A stretch of DNA of 64,000 nt from an uncultured Prevotella sp. (GTDB taxonomy: Bacteria > Bacteroidota > Bacteroidia > Bacteroidales > Bacteroidaceae), in the NCBI GenBank assembly GCA_900316015.1, contig ONBG01000006.1, positions 1 to 64,000 on the forward strand, written 5' to 3'. The translations under genes were made by a program, and so were the position numbers. Below the pieces are notes generated by a model that worked only from the letters and a program-made list of their open reading frames with translations, had not been told where the DNA came from and did no database searches. Below are positions 41,760-48,739 of this stretch, piece by piece (within the stretch, counting starts at the first letter, position 1; each line of letters opens with the position of its first letter).

Positions 41760-43955
41760 ATGAAGTCATTCCCTTGGGTTAAACAATTAGATTCTATGCA
41801 GTGTGGAGCAGCATGCCTATCTATGATAAGTTTATTCTATAAGGGAAAAATGCATTTCTCAGAGATTTCCAAGCTTTGCGTTGCTGGGAAAACAGGCATT
41901 TCGGTGGCTGGGATAGAAGATGCTGCAAAGAAGATAGGGTTTCAAATAAACAGCTACATATTGCCAGTAAACGGTCTTAAGGACTCACGTCTCCCAGCTA
42001 TCCTTCATTGGAATCAAAACCATTTCGTCGTACTGTATAAAATCATAAAAAAAGACAGATTCTATGTCGCCGACCCAGGAAAAGGATTAATTTGTTATTC
42101 CATAGAAGATTTCAAAAAGCACTGGGTAGTAATAAGCCAAGACAACTCGGAAAGGGGAATTGCCATGTTCCTCGCGCCTACTCGTTCCTTCTATGAAAAT
42201 AGCAATAAAGACAAAACGAAGATAGATAAGCCTTTTAAGTATTTGTTTGGGTACATAAGACAATATAAGAGATATTTTGCACAAATATTATCAGGAATGC
42301 TTGTAGTGTGCTTGCTACAACTCACCCTACCTTTCCTTACCCAGAACATTGTCGATATTGGCATAAAAAACAAAGACATTGGCTTCATTTGGTTAATATT
42401 GTTAGGGCAACTTGTCATTACCATCAGTCGGACCTCTATTGATTTCATTAGGAGATGGCTTCTGCTGCATATATCCATGCGCATAAACATTTCGCTAGTA
42501 AGCGATTTCTTTATCAAGTTGCTCCAGTTGCCAATGTCTTTCTTCGACACAAAACTGATGGGAGATCTAATGCAACGAATCGGCGACCACTCACGAGTAA
42601 ACAATTTCCTGACGCAACAGACGCTAAGCGTGGCTTTTTCAATAATTAGCTTTGTCGTGTTTTGTTGTGTGCTGCTATTCTATAACAAACTTATCTTCGT
42701 CATCTTTCTATTGGGAAGCCTTCTCTATGGAGGATGGATGACCTTGTTCTTGCAGCGCAGAAAAGTGATTGACTACGAGTTGTTCGAACAACAGGCTATT
42801 AACAACAATAAGACTTATCAGTTCCTGACCTCTATGCAGGAAATCAAGTTGCAAGACTGTGAACGGCGTCGCCGCTGGGAATGGGAGGATGTGCAGGCTG
42901 ATTTGTTTAAGGTACAGATGAAAAGTCTGAAACTCCAACAGACCCAGGAAGCCGGAAGTATCTTTATCAATGAGTTGAAAAACATTATCATCACAGTTGT
43001 TTCAGCTACTGCCGTTATCAATGGCAGTCTGACGCTTGGTATGATGCTGGCTGTCCAATATATCATCGGTCAGTTGAACAGCCCCATCGAGCAGCTTATG
43101 CACTTCATATACTCTATACAGGACGTAAAAATAAGTCTTGAACGTATCAACGAAATCCATAAAAAAGATAACGAAGAGGATGCGGGGCGTATAAGGACAG
43201 AGCTTGGTGATGAAAATCATGATATTGCGCTTTCTCATATTGAATTCAAATATGACCCGCATGCGCTATCAAAGACAATAGAGGATGTCAGTATTCACAT
43301 CCCAGAGGGAAAGATAACAGCCATCGTGGGGGCATCTGGAAGTGGGAAAACAACCTTGATTAAACTCATGCTGGGTTATTACCCGGTTATGAATGGTGAG
43401 ATAACCATTGCGAGACATAACATTACCGAATATAACTTAAAATGGTGGCGTCGCCAGTGTGGCGTGGTTATGCAGGATGGAGTCATATTCTCTGAATCTA
43501 TAGCAAGAAACATTGCCGTTGATGACGATGAGATAGACCAGGAGAGGCTGGAAATGGCTGCAGAGATAGCAAACGTAAAAGACTTTGTAATGGGATTGCC
43601 TCTAAAGTTCAATACGAATATCGGTAGGGATGGCATGGGGCTCAGTCAAGGGCAGAAACAACGCATCTTGATTGCACGGGCTGTGTATAAGAATCCAAAG
43701 TTCATATTCCTTGACGAAGCAACTAACTCGTTGGACGCAAGCAATGAACGTGCCATTGTAGAGAACTTGGATAAATTCTACAAAGGAAAAACTGTCGTTA
43801 TTGTGGCACATCGACTGAGTACCGTAAAGAACGCCGACCAAATTATTGTCTTGGATAAAGGAAAGGTTGTTGAAATTGGTAGCCACGCCACATTGACAGC
43901 AAAACATGGAGCCTACTATAATCTGGTAAAGAACCAATTGGAATTAGGAAATTAG
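41760..43955 (+). CDS. C39 peptidase-containing ABC exporter (PCAT)
   Basis: A 731-residue peptide exporter. The N-terminal C39 cysteine-protease domain (1 to about 130) has the catalytic Cys15 in QCGAACLSM, His in NQNHFVVLY and Asp in VADPGKG. It would cut the precursor after Gly-Gly. A six-helix membrane domain follows (about 165-450). The nucleotide-binding domain has Walker A GASGSGKTT, signature LSQGQKQR (Gln replacing the usual Gly) and Walker B FIFLDEAT. The gene starts 8 bases after the barrel gene. Together with the precursor and maturase it makes a complete processing and inner-membrane export module. Confidence 0.94.
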   Translation: MKSFPWVKQLDSMQCGAACLSMISLFYKGKMHFSEISKLCVAGKTGISVAGIEDAAKKIGFQINSYILPVNGLKDSRLPAILHWNQNHFVVLYKIIKKDRFYVADPGKGLICYSIEDFKKHWVVISQDNSERGIAMFLAPTRSFYENSNKDKTKIDKPFKYLFGYIRQYKRYFAQILSGMLVVCLLQLTLPFLTQNIVDIGIKNKDIGFIWLILLGQLVITISRTSIDFIRRWLLLHISMRINISLVSDFFIKLLQLPMSFFDTKLMGDLMQRIGDHSRVNNFLTQQTLSVAFSIISFVVFCCVLLFYNKLIFVIFLLGSLLYGGWMTLFLQRRKVIDYELFEQQAINNNKTYQFLTSMQEIKLQDCERRRRWEWEDVQADLFKVQMKSLKLQQTQEAGSIFINELKNIIITVVSATAVINGSLTLGMMLAVQYIIGQLNSPIEQLMHFIYSIQDVKISLERINEIHKKDNEEDAGRIRTELGDENHDIALSHIEFKYDPHALSKTIEDVSIHIPEGKITAIVGASGSGKTTLIKLMLGYYPVMNGEITIARHNITEYNLKWWRRQCGVVMQDGVIFSESIARNIAVDDDEIDQERLEMAAEIANVKDFVMGLPLKFNTNIGRDGMGLSQGQKQRILIARAVYKNPKFIFLDEATNSLDASNERAIVENLDKFYKGKTVVIVAHRLSTVKNADQIIVLDKGKVVEIGSHATLTAKHGAYYNLVKNQLELGN

Positions 43956-43965
43956 AGAAAGAGTC

Positions 43966-44127
43966 ATGGATAAGATGAAAGATTTAGAGAGATCAGAACT
44001 TCGTAGTGAGAAAGTTCGTGGTATCATTGGAGAAAAACCTCCAATGTTTATTCGCTATGGAACTATAATTATATCAACAGTATTGCTAATCATTGGAGTT
44101 ATCATTTATGTAACCATAATTAAATGA
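43966..44127 (+). CDS. HlyD-like N-terminal membrane stub, 53 residues
   Basis: ATG at 43966, 10 bases after the exporter stop, opens a 53-codon frame ending with TGA at 44125. The product begins with a short cytoplasmic part (ELRSEKVRGIIGEKPPMF) and has one membrane helix (YGTIIISTVLLIIGVIIYVT), then ends. The sequence matches the N terminus of HlyD-type adaptor proteins that accompany C39 ABC exporters in Bacteroidetes, but the periplasmic barrel-sandwich and coiled-coil parts are absent. It is either a truncated adaptor, cut near the island's right end, or a natural mini-subunit. Confidence 0.65.
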   Translation: MDKMKDLERSELRSEKVRGIIGEKPPMFIRYGTIIISTVLLIIGVIIYVTIIK

Positions 44128-44173
44128 AAATATTGAGAATGACGAGTAAACTGATTTCAACAGTAACATCATG

Positions 44174-44264
44174 ATCCGTTTGCAGACCGGGATGGCTCAT
44201 CGAAATGGAATGTATGGGCGCAAAAGAGATGATACATCCACAATATCCAGACTTTTAGAATTCT
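44174..44264 (+). repeat. 91-bp direct repeat, right copy (orphan end of Rid-like gene)
   Basis: This copy is identical by eye to 35447-35537 but has no upstream Rid-like coding sequence. It retains the 3' codons and TAG stop (44256-44258) of that gene, overlapping the stop of the minus-strand barrel gene (44255-44257). This shows the original tail-to-tail arrangement and marks the right boundary of the island. Confidence 0.93.
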
Positions 44265-45280
44265 ATTGTATAGCCAAAACAGAGATCCATACGGCATTCC
44301 TTCCTACTCCCGGAAACATGACGCATTCCATATTCTGCCTTTAGGACAAAATGAGGAAGTGGAGAAAAATTGGTACCTAAAGTATATTGGCACAAAGGCT
44401 GGGAACCCTGTGCCCAAAATCCATCATAACGGAAAAAGGGTATCAATTGAATTCTGTAACTACCTGAAGCATGAAAGAGGTCATATCCTATTTCACATCC
44501 TACAGATTTCGCGCTTTTGTCAGAACTGTATATCGCGCTACCATCTATTATCCAACCATGGTTCTGATAATCGAAGTCCAGATCTCCGACGAAAATGCCA
44601 TCTGTCCCGTAATAGCCTGGTCCTCCATCATGAATCATCCCATGGGAAGAAGTACCCCAATAACTACTGATTCCTATCCTCAAGGCAGAAGGGAAGACAT
44701 AATCCAAACGGGCGGCGGTTCCTAATAAAGTAGAATTACGCAAAGGTACATCACAATAGGCAAGCACCTCTAAGGTATAGTTCCATCGCTTACTCTTACC
44801 CAAAGAGCCACAAATAGCAATACCAGCCTCATGCCATGTCATGGGAAGTATTTCTGCCTCACTTTCAGGATCATAGATAGTAAGTGCAGGACCATAGTGA
44901 TTGGTAATCCCAACTGGTACATCTAAAATGCCTGCTTTGACCTGAATGGATGGATGAATTGATTTACAGACATACAAAAGGTTTGTAGAATAGCACTGAC
45001 GGAAGTTATGATCCCAATGCCCATCTTGACGGAAGCGTTCATATTCTAATTCTGCAGTAACAGACCATCCCTCTCCCCATGCAACATGCCCATCTATGAT
45101 GAGGTGAGGGAAATCCCACTGGATTCCTTGGCTGCCCTGAAATGCATGACCATAATTAACCTCCGAATACACCGATCCCGAAATCGTAGGAATACTATCT
45201 TCATCCCCAGCCCAAGTCACGTACTGATACAAACAGAATCCTATCAGTAGAAGCATCTTAATCCTTACCATTATATTCAA
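44255..45280 (-). CDS. Second porin-like outer-membrane barrel
   Basis: A 341-residue barrel protein related to the product of 27636-28973. A signal peptide (about 1-24) precedes SGSVYSEVNYGHAFQG; VKAGILDVPVGITNHYG and ILPMTWHEAGIAICG align with the paralogue, and the C terminus (CFGYTIEF) has the aromatic ending of outer-membrane barrels. It is about 100 residues shorter than the paralogue, mainly by loss of loop sequence. Its stop overlaps the orphan Rid-like gene tail. Starts at 45280 or 45271 both fit the -7 box at 45294-45301. It likely belongs functionally to the imelysin cluster from which the island now separates it. Confidence 0.76.
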   Translation of the reverse strand: MNIMVRIKMLLLIGFCLYQYVTWAGDEDSIPTISGSVYSEVNYGHAFQGSQGIQWDFPHLIIDGHVAWGEGWSVTAELEYERFRQDGHWDHNFRQCYSTNLLYVCKSIHPSIQVKAGILDVPVGITNHYGPALTIYDPESEAEILPMTWHEAGIAICGSLGKSKRWNYTLEVLAYCDVPLRNSTLLGTAARLDYVFPSALRIGISSYWGTSSHGMIHDGGPGYYGTDGIFVGDLDFDYQNHGWIIDGSAIYSSDKSAKSVGCEIGYDLFHASGSYRIQLIPFFRYDGFWAQGSQPLCQYTLGTNFSPLPHFVLKAEYGMRHVSGSRKECRMDLCFGYTIEF

Positions 45281-45293
45281 TTCTTAACGACTG

Positions 45294-45301
45294 CAAAGGT
45301 A
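45294..45301 (-). promoter_or_regulatory. -7 element of the second barrel gene
   Basis: TAccTTTG on the minus strand, 13 bases before the first ATG (45280) and 22 before the second (45271). Confidence 0.5.
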
Positions 45302-45354
45302 AGAATATGGCATGGAACATACAATACCAAGATATAATGAAAAAGAGTGTATCA

Positions 45355-45437
45355 AAATTCTCGAGAGAATTTGAGCTAATCGTTGAGGTCTTGCACAACA
45401 AGAGCATAGGTGTTACCATAAATTCTCGAGAAAATTT
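45355..45437. repeat. Two similar palindromes 65 bp apart
   Basis: AAATTCTC-GA-GAGAATTT at 45355-45372 is a perfect 8-bp-arm inverted repeat. A near copy at 45420-45437 differs by one base in one arm. Together they look like a pair of protein-binding sites or remnants of a repeated element in the 374-base gap between the second barrel gene and rny. Confidence 0.6.
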
Positions 45438-45456
45438 AGCAGAATAGGTGTTTTCC

Positions 45457-45528
45457 TGTCAACCTTTGTCAACCTCAAAACAGGTTGCAAGCCCGATAAA
45501 CACTGGGGTTTGACAACCTGTCAACCTT
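45457..45528. repeat. Short CAACCT-type direct repeats
   Basis: Four copies of TG(T/A)CAACC(T) start near 45457, 45467, 45511 and 45519, with one inverted CAGGTTG at 45481-45487 between the pairs. They share the gap with the palindromes at 45355-45437. No coding potential is evident. Confidence 0.5.
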
Positions 45529-45584
45529 TAGTATAAAAAAAACATAGTGAAAATATATAAAATGAGAAAGCAAAGTAAGGATCT

Positions 45585-45632
45585 TAAAAAAATAGAGGAT
45601 GCACCATCATTTCTTATGATGATACACCCTCT
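45585..45632 (-). terminator. Intrinsic terminator of the zapB-zapA-rny operon
   Basis: On the minus strand a long imperfect stem (45594-45610 with 45616-45632, AGAGG/CCTCT at the base) is followed by seven T residues, starting 22 bases after the rny stop. Confidence 0.75.
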
Positions 45633-45654
45633 AAACAGAAATCATAATTGATGA

Positions 45655-47190
45655 TTATTTTGCATAAGCTACAGAACGCGTCTCTCTGATTACCGTGATC
45701 TTCACCTGTCCAGGATAAGTCATCTCACTCTGAATCTTGTCCGCGATCTCTGTACTCAACTTCTCTGACTCTGCGTCATCCATCTTATCCGCACCCACGA
45801 TCACGCGCAACTCACGGCCCGCCTGAATCGCATATGTCTTCGTAACGCCAGGATAACTCATGGCAATTGCCTCCAAGTCATTTAAGCGCTTGATATAAGC
45901 CTCTACGATCTCACGGCGAGCACCCGGACGTGCACCAGAGATAGCATCACATACCTGTACGATAGGTGCCAACAATGTCTGCATCTCTACTTCATCGTGG
46001 TGGGCGGCTATCGCATTGACAATATCTGGTTTCTCCTTATATTTCTCAGCGATCTTCGCGCCATACAAAGCATGAGGTAATTCCGTCTCCTCGTCGGGGA
46101 CTTTACCGATATCATGGAGCAAACCTGCGCGCTTTGCCTTCTTAGGATTCAGACCTAACTCTGCTGCCATCACAGCACAGAGATTAGCTGTCTCACGGGC
46201 ATGTTGCAAAAGATTCTGCCCATAACTTGAACGGTATTTCATCTTTCCAATGATTCGGACCAATTCCGGATGCAATCCGTGGATACCTAAGTCTATGGCT
46301 GTTCTTTTACCCGTTTCAATAATCTCATTATCCAATTGCTTCTTCACTTTAGCAACGACCTCCTCGATGCGGGCTGGATGGATCCTACCGTCAGCCACCA
46401 ACTGATGCAAGGCAAGACGGCATACCTCCCGACGGATCGGGTCAAATGCCGAGATCACGATAGCCTCAGGAGTATCGTCAACGACAATCTCCACACCCGT
46501 AGCTGCTTCCAACGCCCGAATGTTACGACCTTCACGACCAATAATACGCCCTTTCACTTCATCATTGTCAATATGAAAGACACTTGTAGAATTTTCGATA
46601 GCAGTTTCTGTGGCCACCCTTTGGATCGTCTGAATGACAATTTTCTTAGCTTGCTGGTTAGCATTCAGCTTTGCCTCATCCATTACTTCATTTACATAAC
46701 TTGCAGCATCCATTTTAGCCTCATCCTTCAGGCTTTCCACCAGGCGTTTCTTAGCCTCTTCTGCACTCAGTCCAGAAAGTTCTTCTAACTTCGCCCGCTC
46801 CTGGTTCTGCATTTTCTCCAATTCTTCCTGCTTGATGGCAAGAAGTTTCTTTTCATTGTCAATACGCTGCTGACCCTGTTCCACCTCCTGCTTTCTACGT
46901 CCGATCTCTTCTTGACGCTGGTTCAGAGAAATCTCTCGCTGCTTCAACTTATTCTCACTCTGCTGGATTTTCTGGTTACGAACCTGAACTTCTTTTTCCA
47001 ATTCACTCTTCTTGTTCAAGAACTTTTCCTTCACCTCAAGCAATTTCTTCTCTTTGATGACATCAGCTTCTTTCACTGCTGCATCAATCATCTCATTATA
47101 TTTTCCTTTTATAACATAGCGGAAAATCAAATAGCCTATAAAGCCACCCAACACCAGGGTTACCAAGGCAACAATTATTGTAACTATCAT
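45655..47190 (-). CDS. rny: Ribonuclease Y
   Basis: A 511-residue membrane-anchored endoribonuclease that initiates mRNA decay. An N-terminal membrane helix (about 3-24, [19 protein letters not shown]) is followed by a long charged coiled coil (about 35-190). A KH domain (about 210-275, [20 protein letters not shown]) leads to an HD domain with the metal-binding HD in [13 protein letters not shown] and a downstream AAHHDEVE. All family domains are present at normal length. It is the last gene of a small operon with zapA and a zapB-like gene, and an intrinsic terminator follows. Confidence 0.97.
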   Translation of the reverse strand: MIVTIIVALVTLVLGGFIGYLIFRYVIKGKYNEMIDAAVKEADVIKEKKLLEVKEKFLNKKSELEKEVQVRNQKIQQSENKLKQREISLNQRQEEIGRRKQEVEQGQQRIDNEKKLLAIKQEELEKMQNQERAKLEELSGLSAEEAKKRLVESLKDEAKMDAASYVNEVMDEAKLNANQQAKKIVIQTIQRVATETAIENSTSVFHIDNDEVKGRIIGREGRNIRALEAATGVEIVVDDTPEAIVISAFDPIRREVCRLALHQLVADGRIHPARIEEVVAKVKKQLDNEIIETGKRTAIDLGIHGLHPELVRIIGKMKYRSSYGQNLLQHARETANLCAVMAAELGLNPKKAKRAGLLHDIGKVPDEETELPHALYGAKIAEKYKEKPDIVNAIAAHHDEVEMQTLLAPIVQVCDAISGARPGARREIVEAYIKRLNDLEAIAMSYPGVTKTYAIQAGRELRVIVGADKMDDAESEKLSTEIADKIQSEMTYPGQVKITVIRETRSVAYAK

Positions 47191-47216
47191 ATACTAATTT
47201 TATGTAACATTCTCTT

Positions 47217-47519
47217 TTATGCTTTAAGAACCTCCTCGATTTCTGAAGTCAATTTTGAGAGAATATCACAATAGGGTGCTGTATCATTTCTCTTGGATTC
47301 CTTTACGAACCTAAGAGAGATATCAATCAAAGCCATATACACCAGATCCAGATCACTTTTCTTGCCTTTATATACTTGTGCATAAGTGTTCACCGTATCT
47401 GTGATAAGCTTCGCTGCGTTACGATAGTACTCCTCCTCATCCCGAGGGACAATCACGGAGATATCCCTATCGTATACATGCAATCTTATATGTAACTTGT
47501 CTCTGTTTTCTTCAGCCAT
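47217..47519 (-). CDS. zapA: Cell division protein ZapA
   Basis: A 100-residue ZapA-family protein that binds FtsZ and bundles its filaments at mid-cell. The N-terminal strand region (LHIRLHVYDRDISVIVPRDEEEYYRNAAKLI) and following coiled-coil helix (LVYMALIDISLRFV) match the family. It starts 8 bases after the zapB-like gene and is followed by rny 26 bases later, an arrangement seen across Bacteroidetes. Confidence 0.86.
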   Translation of the reverse strand: MAEENRDKLHIRLHVYDRDISVIVPRDEEEYYRNAAKLITDTVNTYAQVYKGKKSDLDLVYMALIDISLRFVKESKRNDTAPYCDILSKLTSEIEEVLKA

Positions 47520-47527
47520 CGTACTGG

Positions 47528-47821
47528 TTACTTTTCACTCAGAAGCGTGATGCATTTATCAACATCACGGATCAACTTTGCTAATTTCTTCCTGGATAAT
47601 TCAATATCACCATCAGAAATTTCGACCATCTTAGCCATTTTTAAACTATTGTAATCATTCTCTGCCTGAGTCAACCTTTCTTCCAACTGCCTGATCTTAG
47701 CATCCCTTTCATCCACCATGGCATACAGCTCGTTGTTCTCTTTTTCAATATCCTTATATTGAAGGATCATCTGCCGAACACGAGTGGCAAACTGGTTCAA
47801 AGTCCTCTCATCAGTATCCAT
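47528..47821 (-). CDS. ZapB-like coiled-coil protein
   Basis: A 97-residue, almost entirely helical protein with strong heptad character (KDIEKENNELYAMVDERDAK, QLEERLTQAENDYNSLKMAK). It precedes zapA in the same operon, as small coiled-coil partners of ZapA usually do in this phylum, so a role at the division ring is probable. Sequence alone shows only a short coiled coil. It has its own canonical promoter at 47840-47871. Confidence 0.72.
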   Translation of the reverse strand: MDTDERTLNQFATRVRQMILQYKDIEKENNELYAMVDERDAKIRQLEERLTQAENDYNSLKMAKMVEISDGDIELSRKKLAKLIRDVDKCITLLSEK

Positions 47822-47839
47822 AGATTTACAATTTGGCTA

Positions 47840-47871
47840 CAAATTTAATTTAAAAAGTTCAGAAGACCAAA
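47840..47871 (-). promoter_or_regulatory. Promoter of the zapB-zapA-rny operon
   Basis: On the minus strand TTTG (47868-47871), 20 bases, TAaaTTTG (47840-47847). The leader to the ATG at 47821 is short (about 13 bases). Confidence 0.7.
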
Positions 47872-47887
47872 CTTTTAGCTTATTATT

Positions 47888-48514
47888 TTACTTCTTGTCA
47901 TCGTCAGCAGGCTTTGGCTCTTTCTTCGCAAGCATAACAACCTGGTAAACGAAACCCGTAATCCATTGCTGGGAAAATCCCAATTTCTTGTTATATTGAC
48001 GGACGGCAAGTACAGCCTTGATGACAGAGGCATCTGTATAATCATTCTTCGTGAAAATGTCACCCACTGTCTTCTGTGTCATTGCATAAATGGTCTTCCG
48101 GAATATAGATGGCACACGCAACTTAAACTTCATGAGGTTACCCATCAGCATCATCAAATCCTGAGAGAAGTTTTGGAATTGAATAAGATAAACTTGGACA
48201 TCCTGGATTTTATGGCAGTTTTTCCTGATGCTCTGATCTATTTCCTTGAAGAAGATATCATCTGTCTTATAAAGTTCTTTCAGCATCTTCTTACAGTGGG
48301 ATTTCTCGCCAACGCCCAATTTGTTATTCACCGTAGGTATATGCAGGGAAGACTTGAACATTCTCAGGTCAGGCAACATCGCCAAATTCGTTATTCCCAA
48401 ATTAGAAGCCAAGGACGCCTGGAAATAAACTCTGACCAAGGTCATGTAATCTTCCATCCCCCCTGGCTTACCCTCTTCTGACTTATTGCCGAAAATTTTT
48501 GATAAAAAAGACAT
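47888..48514 (-). CDS. Conserved hypothetical helical protein
   Basis: A 208-residue soluble protein without signal peptide. It is rich in Lys and predicted helices (EDYMTLVRVYFQASLASNLG, FKSSLHIPTVNN, QLKFRQ-like basic stretches) and ends in a charged tail (KKEPKPADDDKK). I do not recognise a functional family. It is upstream of, and co-directional with, the zapB-zapA-rny operon but has its own strong promoter. The intact frame, promoter and conserved-looking composition support a real gene. Confidence 0.75.
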   Translation of the reverse strand: MSFLSKIFGNKSEEGKPGGMEDYMTLVRVYFQASLASNLGITNLAMLPDLRMFKSSLHIPTVNNKLGVGEKSHCKKMLKELYKTDDIFFKEIDQSIRKNCHKIQDVQVYLIQFQNFSQDLMMLMGNLMKFKLRVPSIFRKTIYAMTQKTVGDIFTKNDYTDASVIKAVLAVRQYNKKLGFSQQWITGFVYQVVMLAKKEPKPADDDKK

Positions 48515-48567
48515 TCTAATTATAAATTATTTTATACATAATATGGACTTCTTCTGTCCTGTTTTTG

Positions 48568-48598
48568 CAAAAGTAATACATTTTATTTGAACGGCAAA
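48568..48598 (-). promoter_or_regulatory. Promoter of the conserved hypothetical gene
   Basis: On the minus strand TTTG (48595-48598), 19 bases, TActTTTG (48568-48575), an exact match in sequence and spacing. Confidence 0.72.
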
Positions 48599-48650
48599 AT
48601 TATTTCTCCTAAAAAAATATCATGGAATTTGGAGGAATTTAGAAGAAATG

Positions 48651-48682
48651 TTCGCCTCATAATATATTTTTTATTACCTTTG
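48651..48682 (+). promoter_or_regulatory. Promoter of the exopolysaccharide operon
   Basis: TTCG (48651-48654) at -33 and TAccTTTG (48675-48682) at -7, 20 bases apart. The leader to the ATG at 48740 is about 50 bases. Confidence 0.6.
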
Positions 48683-48739
48683 CACGGAGATTGAGTATAA
48701 TTGGGTTTGTATTAGATGTCATGTTTTCTTAATGTGTAA

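Larger units (their letters stand above)
35538..44173 (+). mobile_element. Putative genomic island carrying a radical-SAM peptide (RiPP) cluster
   Basis: About 8.6 kb lying between two 91-bp direct repeats of the Rid-like gene end. All genes inside run rightwards and form one functional set: TPR/HTH regulator, DUF3244 protein, precursor peptide, radical SAM maturase, TonB-receptor-like barrel, C39 ABC exporter and HlyD-like stub. It interrupts a cluster whose parts (barrel paralogues, imelysin, Rid-like gene) lie on both sides. Hand-counted lines inside are near 37% GC against about 48% in the flanking cluster. No integrase or transposase is inside, so acquisition by homologous single-crossover, or mobilisation in trans, is more likely than self-transposition. 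Confidence 0.75.

Noticed and set aside
35538..44173. Conjugative or transposable element
   Set aside because: No integrase, relaxase, transposase or mobilisation gene lies inside the segment, and 91 bp is too long for a transposition target duplication; homologous single-crossover fits better.
44266..44725. Plus-strand open frames after the right 91-bp repeat
   Set aside because: They run antisense through the second barrel gene and resemble no protein; the only meaningful plus-strand remnant is the Rid-like gene tail inside the repeat.
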